A DNA stretch of 6,743 nucleotides from Betaproteobacteria bacterium (GCA_028292065.1 JAQGNC010000379.1:1-6743); one strand, 5' to 3'. Positions 1-6,135 are shown, numbered from the stretch's first letter. Numbers and translations are program-made. Notes: generated from the sequence alone by a model not told the origin.

Positions 1-263
1 TCTCCGATATGGCGCCCAATATCAGCGGTATCGCGAGCGCCGATCAGGCGCGCGCGATAGGCCTTGCGGAGCTCGCGCTTGAATTTGCCCTGAAACACTT
101 GAAACCGCAGGGAAACTTCCTGGTCAAATCCTTTCACGGCGCCGGTTACGATGGTCTGGTCACTACCCTTCGGCGCTCTTTCCAGCAGGTCCACACACGC
201 AAGCCGGACGCATCCCGCAGCCGGTCAAGCGAGGTTTTTCTGCTTGGAAAAGGGTTGAAATAA
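1..263 (+). CDS. rlmE: Ribosomal RNA large subunit methyltransferase E, 3' part (RlmE/FtsJ/RrmJ)
   Basis: C-terminal part of the SAM-dependent enzyme that 2'-O-methylates U2552 (E. coli numbering) in the A-loop of 23S rRNA, a late step in 50S maturation. The reading frame is open from base 3 (Ser-Asp-Met-Ala-Pro-Asn) to the TAA at 261-263, about 86 residues; the N-terminal half, with the SAM-binding loop and the first catalytic lysine, lies outside the window. Three of the four residues of the family's K-D-K-E catalytic set are visible: Asp in SDMAPN (bases 6-8), Lys in FLVKSF, and Glu in SSEVFLL near the C-terminus. The segment HTRKPDASRSRSSEV is typical of the family. The ATG at base 9 is an internal methionine, not a start. 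ftsH follows after 99 bp on the same strand, the order known from E. coli, so co-transcription is likely. Truncation is only by the window edge. Confidence 0.95.
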   Translation, partial: SDMAPNISGIASADQARAIGLAELALEFALKHLKPQGNFLVKSFHGAGYDGLVTTLRRSFQQVHTRKPDASRSRSSEVFLLGKGLK

Positions 264-351
264 CGTCCCAAACGAAGGTGCACGGCCCGGCGGCGCGGAT
301 TGGCTGCCGGCATTGGTTTAGAATTGAACGAGGTAGCGCCTACCGGGCGTC

Positions 352-357
352 AAGGAG
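352..357 (+). promoter_or_regulatory. Ribosome binding site of ftsH
   Basis: AAGGAG, a near-perfect Shine-Dalgarno, ends 5 nt before the TTG at 363. It decides the ftsH start: the frame is open further upstream (another TTG at 300), but only this site places a start directly before the conserved N-terminal membrane segment. Confidence 0.85.
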
Positions 358-362
358 CCTGC

Positions 363-2252
363 TTGAACAATCTTATCAAGAACGTCGCGATCTGGCTGGT
401 GATCGCACTGGTCCTCATGACCGTATTCAACCAGTTCAGCACGCGGCAGAGCACCCAGAAGGCGATGGAATACTCCCAGTTCATCGAAGAGGTGAAACAG
501 GGACGCGTCGCCAAGGTCACCATCGAAGGACGGGTGCTCAAAGGCGTCAAGGCGAGCGGTGAGCGGTTCACCACCTACTCGCCGTCGGACCCGTGGCTCG
601 TCTCGGACCTGCTCAAGAACGGCGTGATCATCGAAGCGAAGCCCGAAGAGGAGCCGTCGCTCCTGATGAACATATTCGTGTCGTGGTTCCCGATGCTGCT
701 GCTCATCGGCGTGTGGATATTCTTCATGCGCCAGATGCAGGGCGGCGGGCGCGGCGGCGCGTTCTCGTTCGGCAAGAGCCGGGCGCGGATGCTCGACGAA
801 TCCAACAATACCGTGACTTTCGGCGACGTCGCCGGCTGCGAGGAAGCCAAGGAAGAAGTCGCCGAGCTGGTCGAATTCCTGCGCGATCCTTCCAAGTTCC
901 AGAAGCTCGGCGGGCGCATTCCGCGCGGCGTGCTGATGGTCGGCAATCCCGGCACGGGTAAGACCTTGCTCGCCCGCGCGATCGCCGGTGAAGCGAAAGT
1001 GCCTTTCTTCTCGATCTCCGGCTCGGATTTCGTCGAGATGTTCGTCGGCGTGGGCGCGGCACGGGTGCGCGACATGTTCGAGCAGGCGAAGAAGCATTCG
1101 CCGTGCATCGTCTTCATCGACGAGATCGACGCGGTCGGCCGCCAGCGCGGCGCGGGCCTCGGCGGCGGCAACGACGAGCGCGAGCAGACCCTCAACCAGC
1201 TGCTGGTCGAGATGGACGGTTTCGAAGCCAATTCGGGCGTGATCGTGATCGCGGCGACCAACCGTCCCGACGTACTCGACCCGGCGCTCTTGCGTCCCGG
1301 CCGTTTCGACAGGCAGGTCGTGGTGCCGCTGCCGGACATCCGCGGCCGCGAGCAGATCCTGCAAGTGCACATGCGCAAAGTGCCGGTCGGTCCCGACGTG
1401 CGCCCCGACATCCTCGCGCGCGGCACCCCCGGTTTCTCGGGCGCCGATCTCGCCAACCTCGTCAACGAAGCGTCGCTTTTCGCCGCCCGCGGCAACAAGC
1501 GCCTGGTCGACATGGACGATTTCGAGCGTGCAAAAGACAAGATCATCATGGGCGCCGAGCGCCGCTCGATCGTCATGCCGGAGCACGAGCGCAAGAACAC
1601 CGCCTACCACGAGGCCGGTCACACGGTCGTCGCACGGCTGCTGACCCGCACCGATCCGGTACACAAAGTGACGATCATCCCGCGCGGACGTGCGCTCGGC
1701 GTGACGATGCAGCTGCCGGTCGAAGACCGCTACAGCATGGACCGCGAGCAGATCCTGCAGAACATCTCGGTCCTGTTCGGCGGCCGCATCGCCGAAGAGA
1801 TCTTCATGAACCAGATGACCACCGGCGCTTCGAACGACTTCGAGCGTGCGACCGAAATGGCGCGCAACATGGTCATGCGCTGGGGCATGAGCGATTCTCT
1901 CGGCCCGATGGTCTACGGCGAGAACGAAGGTGAAGTGTTCCTCGGCCGCTCGGTCACCACGCACAAAAACGTTTCGGAATCGACGCTGCAGCAGGTCGAC
2001 GCCGAGATCCGGCGCCTGATCGATCAGCAGTACGGCATCGCGCGCAAGCTGATCGAAGAGAACCGCGAGAAAGTCGAAGTCATGGCTAACGCGCTGCTCG
2101 AATGGGAAACCCTCGACGCCGAGCAGATCAACGACATCATGGAAGGCCGTTCGCCCCGGCCGCCGAAGCCTGCGGCGACGCCGGCTCAGCAGCCGCCGCG
2201 CGACAGCACACCGACGCCGACGCCGAGCACGACGGCGGCGCCTGAGGCTTAA
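363..2252 (+). CDS. ftsH: ATP-dependent zinc metalloprotease FtsH
   Basis: Membrane-anchored hexameric AAA+ protease that unfolds and degrades membrane and soluble proteins; in E. coli its substrates include LpxC, sigma32 and unassembled SecY. The protein is 629 aa, normal for the family. Domains in order: membrane segment about 6-23; periplasmic domain about 25-98; membrane segment about 100-122; AAA+ module with Walker A GNPGTGKT (194-201, Lys200), pore loop F227-V228-G229, Walker B D253-E254, and the second region of homology with Asn300, Arg311 and Arg314; peptidase domain with zinc motif H416-E417-A-G-H420 and probable third zinc ligand Asp492; C-terminal tail from about 595 rich in Pro, Thr and Ala. 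The TTG start is chosen from AAGGAG five bases upstream and from the N-terminus MNNLIKNVAIW; the first in-frame ATG lies inside the first membrane helix. Oddity: Asn195 sits where E. coli FtsH has Pro (GPPGTGKT). An intrinsic terminator follows the gene. Confidence 0.98.
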   Translation: MNNLIKNVAIWLVIALVLMTVFNQFSTRQSTQKAMEYSQFIEEVKQGRVAKVTIEGRVLKGVKASGERFTTYSPSDPWLVSDLLKNGVIIEAKPEEEPSLLMNIFVSWFPMLLLIGVWIFFMRQMQGGGRGGAFSFGKSRARMLDESNNTVTFGDVAGCEEAKEEVAELVEFLRDPSKFQKLGGRIPRGVLMVGNPGTGKTLLARAIAGEAKVPFFSISGSDFVEMFVGVGAARVRDMFEQAKKHSPCIVFIDEIDAVGRQRGAGLGGGNDEREQTLNQLLVEMDGFEANSGVIVIAATNRPDVLDPALLRPGRFDRQVVVPLPDIRGREQILQVHMRKVPVGPDVRPDILARGTPGFSGADLANLVNEASLFAARGNKRLVDMDDFERAKDKIIMGAERRSIVMPEHERKNTAYHEAGHTVVARLLTRTDPVHKVTIIPRGRALGVTMQLPVEDRYSMDREQILQNISVLFGGRIAEEIFMNQMTTGASNDFERATEMARNMVMRWGMSDSLGPMVYGENEGEVFLGRSVTTHKNVSESTLQQVDAEIRRLIDQQYGIARKLIEENREKVEVMANALLEWETLDAEQINDIMEGRSPRPPKPAATPAQQPPRDSTPTPTPSTTAAPEA

Positions 2253-2256
2253 GGGC

Positions 2257-2304
2257 GTGAACAGGTGAACAGGTGAACGCGTGAACGGGTGAACGAGTAG
2301 AACC
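2257..2304 (+). repeat. Octanucleotide tandem array GTGAACNN, left arm of an inverted array pair
   Basis: Five consecutive 8-bp units of form GTGAACNN (variable pairs AG, AG, GC, GG, GA) run from 2257 to 2296, followed by a degenerate sixth unit GTAGAACC. The array begins 4 bp after the ftsH stop codon. Its reverse complement appears at 2390-2421, and bases 2273-2309 can pair with 2387-2421: four pairs, a small internal loop, six pairs with one bulged A, then 24 positions with a single C-C mismatch. The variable dinucleotides match across the arms, giving a perfect 16-bp stretch (2281-2296 with 2398-2413). Confidence 0.9.
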
Positions 2305-2314
2305 CGGTAGACTG

Positions 2315-2355
2315 AAGCCCTCTCTTTGGAAACGAAAAGAGGGCTTTTCATTTTT
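2315..2355 (+). terminator. Rho-independent terminator downstream of ftsH
   Basis: A perfect 9-bp stem pairs AAGCCCTCT (2315-2323) with AGAGGGCTT (2338-2346). TTT at 2325-2327 can pair with AAA at 2335-2337 past a bulged C to lengthen it. A T-rich run (TTTTCATTTTT, 2345-2355) follows on the + strand. It should end the rlmE-ftsH transcript. It lies in the interior of the GTGAACNN inverted array pair, so a much longer alternative outer stem can form around it. Confidence 0.9.
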
Positions 2356-2389
2356 GTGCAGCAGCAAAGTCCACCGATGCCGTTTTTAC

Positions 2390-2421
2390 CCGTTCACTCG
2401 TTCACCCGTTCACCCGTTCAC
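2390..2421 (+). repeat. Octanucleotide tandem array NNGTTCAC, right arm of the inverted array pair
   Basis: Four contiguous 8-bp units (CCGTTCAC, TCGTTCAC, CCGTTCAC, CCGTTCAC) form the reverse complement of the array after ftsH. The array ends 2 bp before the folP ATG, so it fills the place where a Shine-Dalgarno would normally be. The 34 bases before it (2356-2389) show no clear promoter. Confidence 0.9.
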
Positions 2422-2423
2422 GC

Positions 2424-3260
2424 ATGTTCCTAAGATGCGGCACGTTTGCGCTGTCCTTGGAACGGCCCCTCGTGATGGGTGTCGTCAACGTCACCCCCGA
2501 CTCGTTCTCCGACGGCGGCCGCCATCTTTCGCGTGAATCGGCGATCGCGCATGCGCGGTCGCTGATCGAGGAAGGCGCGGACATCCTCGACATCGGCGGC
2601 GAATCGACTCGGCCGGGCGCCGCGGCGGTTTCGCTCATCGAGGAGCGCCGCCGCGTGCTGCCGGTGGTCGAGGCGCTCGCAGGGTGCGGGGTCCCGATCT
2701 CGGTCGACACGCGCAAGCCCGAGCTCATGCGTGAGGCGATCGCCGCAGGCGCGAGCCTCGTCAACGACATCGGCGGCGCCGAAGCGCCCGGCGTGCTCGA
2801 GCTCATCAAAGAGACGGGGGCCGGCGTTTGCCTCATGCACAAGCAGGGCGAGCCGCAGACGATGCAGCAGAATCCGCAATACGCCGACGTGGTCGCCGAA
2901 GTGCGCGCTTATCTCGCCGCACGTATCGGGGCTGCGGTCGCGGCGGGTGTGGCTCGCGAATCGATTGCGATCGACCCGGGCTTTGGTTTCGGCAAGACTT
3001 ACGAGCACAACCTCGCGCTCCTGAAGCACTTGCCGTCGATCGCCGCGCTCGGCGTGCCCGTGCTGGCGGGACTGTCGCGCAAGGCGATGCTGGGAAGGAT
3101 CACCGGGCGCGAGCCGCAGGCGCGCGTGTACGCGAGCGTCGCCGCTGCGCTTTTCGCCGCCGAGCAGGGGGCGCGCATCCTGCGCGTGCACGATGTCACG
3201 GCGACGCGCGACGCGCTCGCGGTATGGTGGACGCTCAGCGGTAGAATGCCGATCTCCTGA
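2424..3260 (+). CDS. folP: Dihydropteroate synthase (FolP)
   Basis: Cytoplasmic TIM-barrel enzyme that condenses 6-hydroxymethyl-7,8-dihydropterin diphosphate with p-aminobenzoate to give 7,8-dihydropteroate in folate synthesis; it is the sulfonamide target. At 278 aa it is close to E. coli FolP. Visible motifs: NVTPDSFSDGG (22-32, including the Mg/diphosphate-binding Asn22), GGESTRPGA (58-66), Asp95 in ISVDTRKP, Asn114-Asp115, His139 in CLMHKQG, Asp184 in DPGFGFGK with Lys191, Ser218-Arg219-Lys220 (pterin and pABA site), and Arg254/His256 in RVHDV. All key family residues are present. The start at ATG 2424 gives MFLRCGTFALSLERP, a usual N-terminus; the next in-frame ATG (2475) would remove the first strand. 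No Shine-Dalgarno is visible because a repeat array stops 2 bp before the start. A terminator lies upstream, so folP needs read-through or its own unseen promoter. glmM follows after 23 bp. Confidence 0.97.
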   Translation: MFLRCGTFALSLERPLVMGVVNVTPDSFSDGGRHLSRESAIAHARSLIEEGADILDIGGESTRPGAAAVSLIEERRRVLPVVEALAGCGVPISVDTRKPELMREAIAAGASLVNDIGGAEAPGVLELIKETGAGVCLMHKQGEPQTMQQNPQYADVVAEVRAYLAARIGAAVAAGVARESIAIDPGFGFGKTYEHNLALLKHLPSIAALGVPVLAGLSRKAMLGRITGREPQARVYASVAAALFAAEQGARILRVHDVTATRDALAVWWTLSGRMPIS

Positions 3261-3283
3261 AGGACACGGCTGGAAGAGAACAG

Positions 3284-4630
3284 ATGAAACGCAAATATTT
3301 CGGCACCGACGGGGTCCGCGGGACGGTCGGCAAGGCGCCGATCACGCCGGACTTCGTGATGAAGCTCGGCTATGCGGCAGGCAAGGTCCTCGCCGCGCGC
3401 CACGTGTCGTCGGAACACCCGACGGTGCTCATCGGCAAGGACACCCGAGTCTCGGGGTACATGCTCGAGTCCTCGCTGCAGGCGGGATTGTCGGCCGCCG
3501 GCGTGGACGTCGTGCTGGTCGGCCCGATGCCGACCCCGGCGGTCGCGTATCTCACTCGCGCGCTGCGCCTGTCCGCCGGCATCGTCATCAGCGCCTCGCA
3601 CAACGCGTATGAAGATAACGGCATCAAGTTCTTCTCGAGCGACGGCGCGAAGCTGCCCGACGAGACCGAGATGGAGATCGAGCGCGCGCTCGACGAGCCC
3701 CTCGTGTGCGAGCAGTCGTCGAAGCTCGGCAAGGCGCGGCGCATGGAAGACGCCGCGGGACGCTACATTGAATTCTGCAAGAGCACTTTCCCGACGCGGC
3801 TCGACTTGAAAGGCATGCGCATCGTGGTCGACAGCGCGCATGGCGCCGCGTACCAGATCGCGCCGTGCGTGTTTCACGAGCTCGGCGCCGACGTGATCTC
3901 GATCGGCGCGAGCCCCGACGGGTTCAACATCAACGACGGCGTGGGCGCCACACATCCGAAGACGCTGCAGGCCGAAGTCAGGCGCGCGGGCGCGCACCTG
4001 GGGATCGCGCTCGACGGGGACGCCGACCGCATCGTGATGGCCGACGGCGCCGGCAATATCTACGACGGCGACCAGCTGCTGTACATCATCGCCAAGCACC
4101 GGCGCGAGCGCGGCATCCTGCGCGGCGGCGTCGTGGGAACGCAGATGACCAACCTCGGGCTCGAGCACGCGCTGCAGAAGCTCGACGTGCCTTTCGCACG
4201 GGCGAACGTCGGCGACCGCTATGTCCTCGAGCTGCTGAACGAGAGGGGCTGGCAGCTCGGCGGAGAGAATTCCGGCCACATCGTCTTCCTCGACAAGCAC
4301 ACCACCGGCGACGGCATCGTCTCCGCGCTGCTCGTGCTCGATGCGCTCGCCGAGGCGGGCACCACGCTCGAGCGCGCGACCGCTGACCTCACGATGTATC
4401 CGCAGATCCTCATCAACATCAAGGTGAAGGAGCGCTTCGACTTCGCTGCGCATCGCGGCGTCCAGCAGGCGGTCGCCGACGCCGAGCGCGACCTGGCCGG
4501 CACCGGCCGCGTGCTGTTGCGCGCGTCCGGCACCGAGCCCCTGATCCGCGTGATGGTGGAAGGCGACGCCGAGACCAAAGTGAGACAGTCCGCCGAGTCG
4601 ATCGCGGACGCGGTTCGGAAAGCGTGCTGA
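3284..4630 (+). CDS. glmM: Phosphoglucosamine mutase (GlmM)
   Basis: Interconverts glucosamine-6-phosphate and glucosamine-1-phosphate, the step before GlmU on the way to UDP-GlcNAc for peptidoglycan and lipopolysaccharide. At 448 aa it is near E. coli GlmM. Motifs of the alpha-D-phosphohexomutase family in order: FGTDGVRG near the N-terminus; active-site phosphoserine Ser105 in ISASHN (103-107); metal loop D244-G-D246-A-D248-R249; sugar-specificity loop GGENSGH (326-332, Glu328 and Ser330); phosphate-binding loop RASGTEPLIR beginning at Arg413. The residue after SASHN is Ala108, where E. coli GlmM has Pro. The start MKRKYFGTDGVRG is standard, with purine-rich GGAAGAG at 3272-3278 as a modest ribosome site. 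folP-glmM is a known conserved pair, and the short 23-bp gap without a terminator suggests one transcript. Like others in the family it is expected to need phosphorylation of Ser105. Confidence 0.98.
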   Translation: MKRKYFGTDGVRGTVGKAPITPDFVMKLGYAAGKVLAARHVSSEHPTVLIGKDTRVSGYMLESSLQAGLSAAGVDVVLVGPMPTPAVAYLTRALRLSAGIVISASHNAYEDNGIKFFSSDGAKLPDETEMEIERALDEPLVCEQSSKLGKARRMEDAAGRYIEFCKSTFPTRLDLKGMRIVVDSAHGAAYQIAPCVFHELGADVISIGASPDGFNINDGVGATHPKTLQAEVRRAGAHLGIALDGDADRIVMADGAGNIYDGDQLLYIIAKHRRERGILRGGVVGTQMTNLGLEHALQKLDVPFARANVGDRYVLELLNERGWQLGGENSGHIVFLDKHTTGDGIVSALLVLDALAEAGTTLERATADLTMYPQILINIKVKERFDFAAHRGVQQAVADAERDLAGTGRVLLRASGTEPLIRVMVEGDAETKVRQSAESIADAVRKAC

Positions 4631-4681
4631 AGCCGACTGCCGCGGCATCTCGAGCTGTTCACAAGCGGCCGTGCGCGACGA

Positions 4682-4760
4682 GATCGCCGCGTCGCGCTGC
4701 CGCGGCTCCTCGCGATGACTCTCTGGTTGTCATTGCGAGGAGCGCCGCGACGAAGCAATC
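4682..4760. repeat. REP-like imperfect inverted repeat between glmM and tpiA
   Basis: Bases 4705-4719 (GCTCCTCGCGATGAC) pair with 4729-4743 (GTCATTGCGAGGAGC) through 15 positions including one G-T wobble, around a 9-base loop. After an unequal internal loop the stem resumes with GTCGCG (4691-4696) against CGCGAC (4746-4751), and the outer ends (GATCGC and GCAATC) are partly complementary. The right half, GTCATTGCGAGGAGC followed by GCGACGAAGCAATC, is of a dispersed-repeat type I recognise from intergenic regions of many bacterial genomes; I do not assign it a formal family name. It carries no usable gene. It may help end or stabilise the glmM transcript, but no T-run follows it. Confidence 0.8.
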
Positions 4761-4836
4761 CCGAGGCGCTCGCACGGTCTGCGCCGGGCACTTTCGTTGC
4801 CGTCCGACCTTTCCTTCACACGGCCCTTCGGTTTCG

Positions 4837-4866
4837 TTGACCCTCATCGTGTCCAACGTGTAAAAT
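4837..4866 (+). promoter_or_regulatory. Predicted sigma70 promoter of tpiA
   Basis: TTGACC (4837-4842) and TAAAAT (4861-4866) are separated by 18 bp, each one base away from the -35 (TTGACA) and -10 (TATAAT) consensus. Transcription would start near 4873, leaving a leader of about 20 bases before the tpiA ATG. This is the best promoter match I found in the window, and it fits the 262-bp gap after glmM with a new transcription unit beginning at tpiA. Confidence 0.7.
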
Positions 4867-4892
4867 TCAACGGTTTAGCGGGCCAGCCAGGA

Positions 4893-5663
4893 ATGCGTAT
4901 CAAGTTCGTAGCAGGGAACTGGAAAATGAACGGCAACCTGGCTTCCAACCAGGTCCTGCTGCAGGCGTTGGTCGAAGGTCTTGCGCGCGTCGCCGGTGTC
5001 AAGTGTGCGATATGCGCGCCTTTCCCGTATCTCGCACAGGTCCAGCAGCTTTTGAGCGGGTCCGGCATCGGCTGGGGTGCGCAGAACGTGTCGCAGTTCG
5101 ACGCGGGCGCCTATACCGGCGAAGTGTCGGGCGCGATGCTGGTGGATTTCGGTTGCCGCTACGCGATCGTCGGGCATTCGGAGCGCCGGTCGCTGTTCGG
5201 CGAAACGAACGAAGTGGTGGCGCAGAAATACGCCGCGGCGCTCGAAGCGGGGCTCACGCCGATACTGTGCGTGGGCGAGACGCTAGGGCAGCGCGAAGCG
5301 GGCGACACCGAAGCGGTCGTCGCCGCGCAGCTCGATGCGGTTCTGGAACGCTCCGGCGCATTGTCGTTCGCGCACGCGGTCATCGCGTACGAACCGGTGT
5401 GGGCGATCGGAACCGGCAGGACTGCGACGCCGGAGCAGGCGCAGGCCGTGCATGCGTTCATTCGCGCGAGGCTCGCGGGCAAGGATGCGGCGGTCGCGCA
5501 GAACGTGCAGGTCCTCTACGGAGGCAGTGTGAAAGGCGGCAATGCCGCGCAGCTTTTCGGGATGCCCGATATCGACGGCGGCCTGATCGGGGGCGCGGCG
5601 CTCGATGCCGGTGAAATGTTGACGATTTGCCGCGCCGCAGGCTCGGTGAATCAGGCGGGTTAA
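4893..5663 (+). CDS. tpiA: Triosephosphate isomerase (TpiA)
   Basis: Cytoplasmic glycolytic and gluconeogenic enzyme interconverting dihydroxyacetone phosphate and glyceraldehyde-3-phosphate. It is 256 aa, usual for a bacterial TIM. Catalytic and binding residues are all present: Asn9 and Lys11 in GNWKMNG, His95 in IVGHSERR, Glu167 in AYEPVWAIGTG, the phosphate-binding segment YGGSVK (Gly210-Gly211-Ser212), and Gly233-Gly234 in GGLIGGAAL. Flexible loop 6 follows Glu167. The start is the ATG at 4893: the frame is open upstream to 4797, but that extension overlaps the promoter and does not resemble TIM. Its Shine-Dalgarno-like AGGA (4889-4892) touches the ATG with no spacer, which is unusually close. 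It probably heads a tpiA-secG transcript; secG starts 2 bp after its stop. No truncation or missing residue. Confidence 0.98.
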   Translation: MRIKFVAGNWKMNGNLASNQVLLQALVEGLARVAGVKCAICAPFPYLAQVQQLLSGSGIGWGAQNVSQFDAGAYTGEVSGAMLVDFGCRYAIVGHSERRSLFGETNEVVAQKYAAALEAGLTPILCVGETLGQREAGDTEAVVAAQLDAVLERSGALSFAHAVIAYEPVWAIGTGRTATPEQAQAVHAFIRARLAGKDAAVAQNVQVLYGGSVKGGNAAQLFGMPDIDGGLIGGAALDAGEMLTICRAAGSVNQAG

Positions 5664-5665
5664 AG

Positions 5666-6058
5666 ATGGAAATAGCGATATTGGTGCTGCACGTGCTGGC
5701 CGCGCTGGGAATCTGCGGCCTCGTGCTGCTCCAGCACGGAAAAGGCGCGGATGTCGGCGCGGCGTTCGGCAGCGGCTCGGCGGGCAGCGTGTTCGGCTCG
5801 GCGGGCTCGGCGAACTTCCTCAGCCGTGCCACGGCGATCCTCGCGCTCGTGTTTTTTCTGACGAGCCTCGGGCTCACGTATTTTTCCTCGCGCAAGTCGG
5901 ACACGCGCGGGGTGATGGCCGATCATCCGGTGAGCACCCAGTCGGTGCCGGGGCAGATTCCCGGACAGACCCCGGGGCAGGGCGCGCCGGTGCCGACGGC
6001 ACCCGCGGCTCCGGCCGCGCCGGTGGACGCCGGACGAGCGCAGGACGTACCGAAGTAA
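5666..6058 (+). CDS. secG: Preprotein translocase subunit SecG
   Basis: Small inner-membrane subunit of the SecYEG channel that assists SecA-driven protein export. The 130-aa product has two hydrophobic helices (about 3-22 and 55-72) joined by a Gly/Ser-rich cytoplasmic loop. The segment VLLQHGKGADVGAAFG and the phrase GSANFLSRATAILA are diagnostic of SecG. From about residue 75 the tail is low-complexity, rich in Pro, Gly, Gln and Ala, and contains three copies of Pro-Gly-Gln-x (95-106); such tails are common and variable. The ATG at 5666 is chosen because it opens the first helix directly; AGGCGG at 5653-5658, inside the end of tpiA, gives a seven-base spacing. The 2-bp gap to tpiA implies co-transcription and perhaps translational coupling. 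A fold-back repeat and then a tRNA gene follow. Confidence 0.96.
   Translation: MEIAILVLHVLAALGICGLVLLQHGKGADVGAAFGSGSAGSVFGSAGSANFLSRATAILALVFFLTSLGLTYFSSRKSDTRGVMADHPVSTQSVPGQIPGQTPGQGAPVPTAPAAPAAPVDAGRAQDVPK
5948..5983 (+). repeat. 12-bp tandem repeat within the secG tail
   Basis: Three imperfect 12-bp units beginning CCGGGGCAG, CCCGGACAG and CCGGGGCAG encode Pro-Gly-Gln-x three times (residues 95-106 of SecG). Being a multiple of three, copy-number change would keep the frame. Confidence 0.75.
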
Positions 6059-6065
6059 GGGCGGC

Positions 6066-6127
6066 GTGAGGTGAGAGGTGGGAGGCGCAACTGCAACGCG
6101 CTTCACTCCTCCCGCCTCACGCCTCAC
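6066..6127. repeat. Heptanucleotide inverted array pair between secG and tRNA-Leu
   Basis: The left arm (6066-6086) is three 7-bp units, GTGAGGT, GAGAGGT, GGGAGGC. The right arm (6107-6127) is TCCTCCC, GCCTCAC, GCCTCAC, their near reverse complement. Arms 6066-6085 and 6108-6127 give 17 Watson-Crick pairs, two G-U wobbles and one A-A mismatch. The 22-base interior can form its own GCGC/GCGC stem (6085-6088 with 6098-6101) if the outer stem opens by one pair. It begins 7 bp after the secG stop and ends 8 bp before the tRNA. It could act in 3'-end formation of the secG message, but no T-run follows, so I do not call it an intrinsic terminator. Confidence 0.85.
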
Positions 6128-6135
6128 GAAGATTT

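Noticed and set aside
300..324. Possible ftsH promoter with TAGAAT at 319-324
   Set aside because: No -35 hexamer lies at an acceptable distance; TTGGCT at 300-305 is only 13 bp away. rlmE read-through is a simpler explanation.
318..2351. 677-codon open frame on the minus strand opposite ftsH
   Set aside because: Antisense shadow of a GC-rich coding region. The translation is Arg/Asp/His-rich with no recognisable domain, and it runs through the terminator and repeat array.
2257..2421. CRISPR-like array around the ftsH terminator
   Set aside because: Units are 8 bp with only two variable bases and no spacers, and the two arrays face each other. This is not a CRISPR.
2999..4648. 549-codon minus-strand open frame opposite glmM
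   Set aside because: Codon-bias shadow of glmM with low-complexity composition. The forward strand encodes a complete enzyme with all active-site loops.
4637..4706. CTGCCGCGGC occurring twice (4637-4646 and 4697-4706), including the palindrome TGCCGCGGCA
   Set aside because: A 10-bp match in GC-rich sequence is plausible by chance, and nothing nearby suggests a regulator site.
4659..4856. 65-codon minus-strand frame containing DCFVAALLAMTT
   Set aside because: Opposite-strand reading of the same dispersed repeat, with no independent coding evidence.
4624..4863. 79-codon plus-strand frame containing VIARSAATKQS
   Set aside because: This peptide is the translation of the dispersed GTCATTGCGAGGAGC-type repeat and is a familiar false gene call. 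It also overlaps the tpiA promoter.
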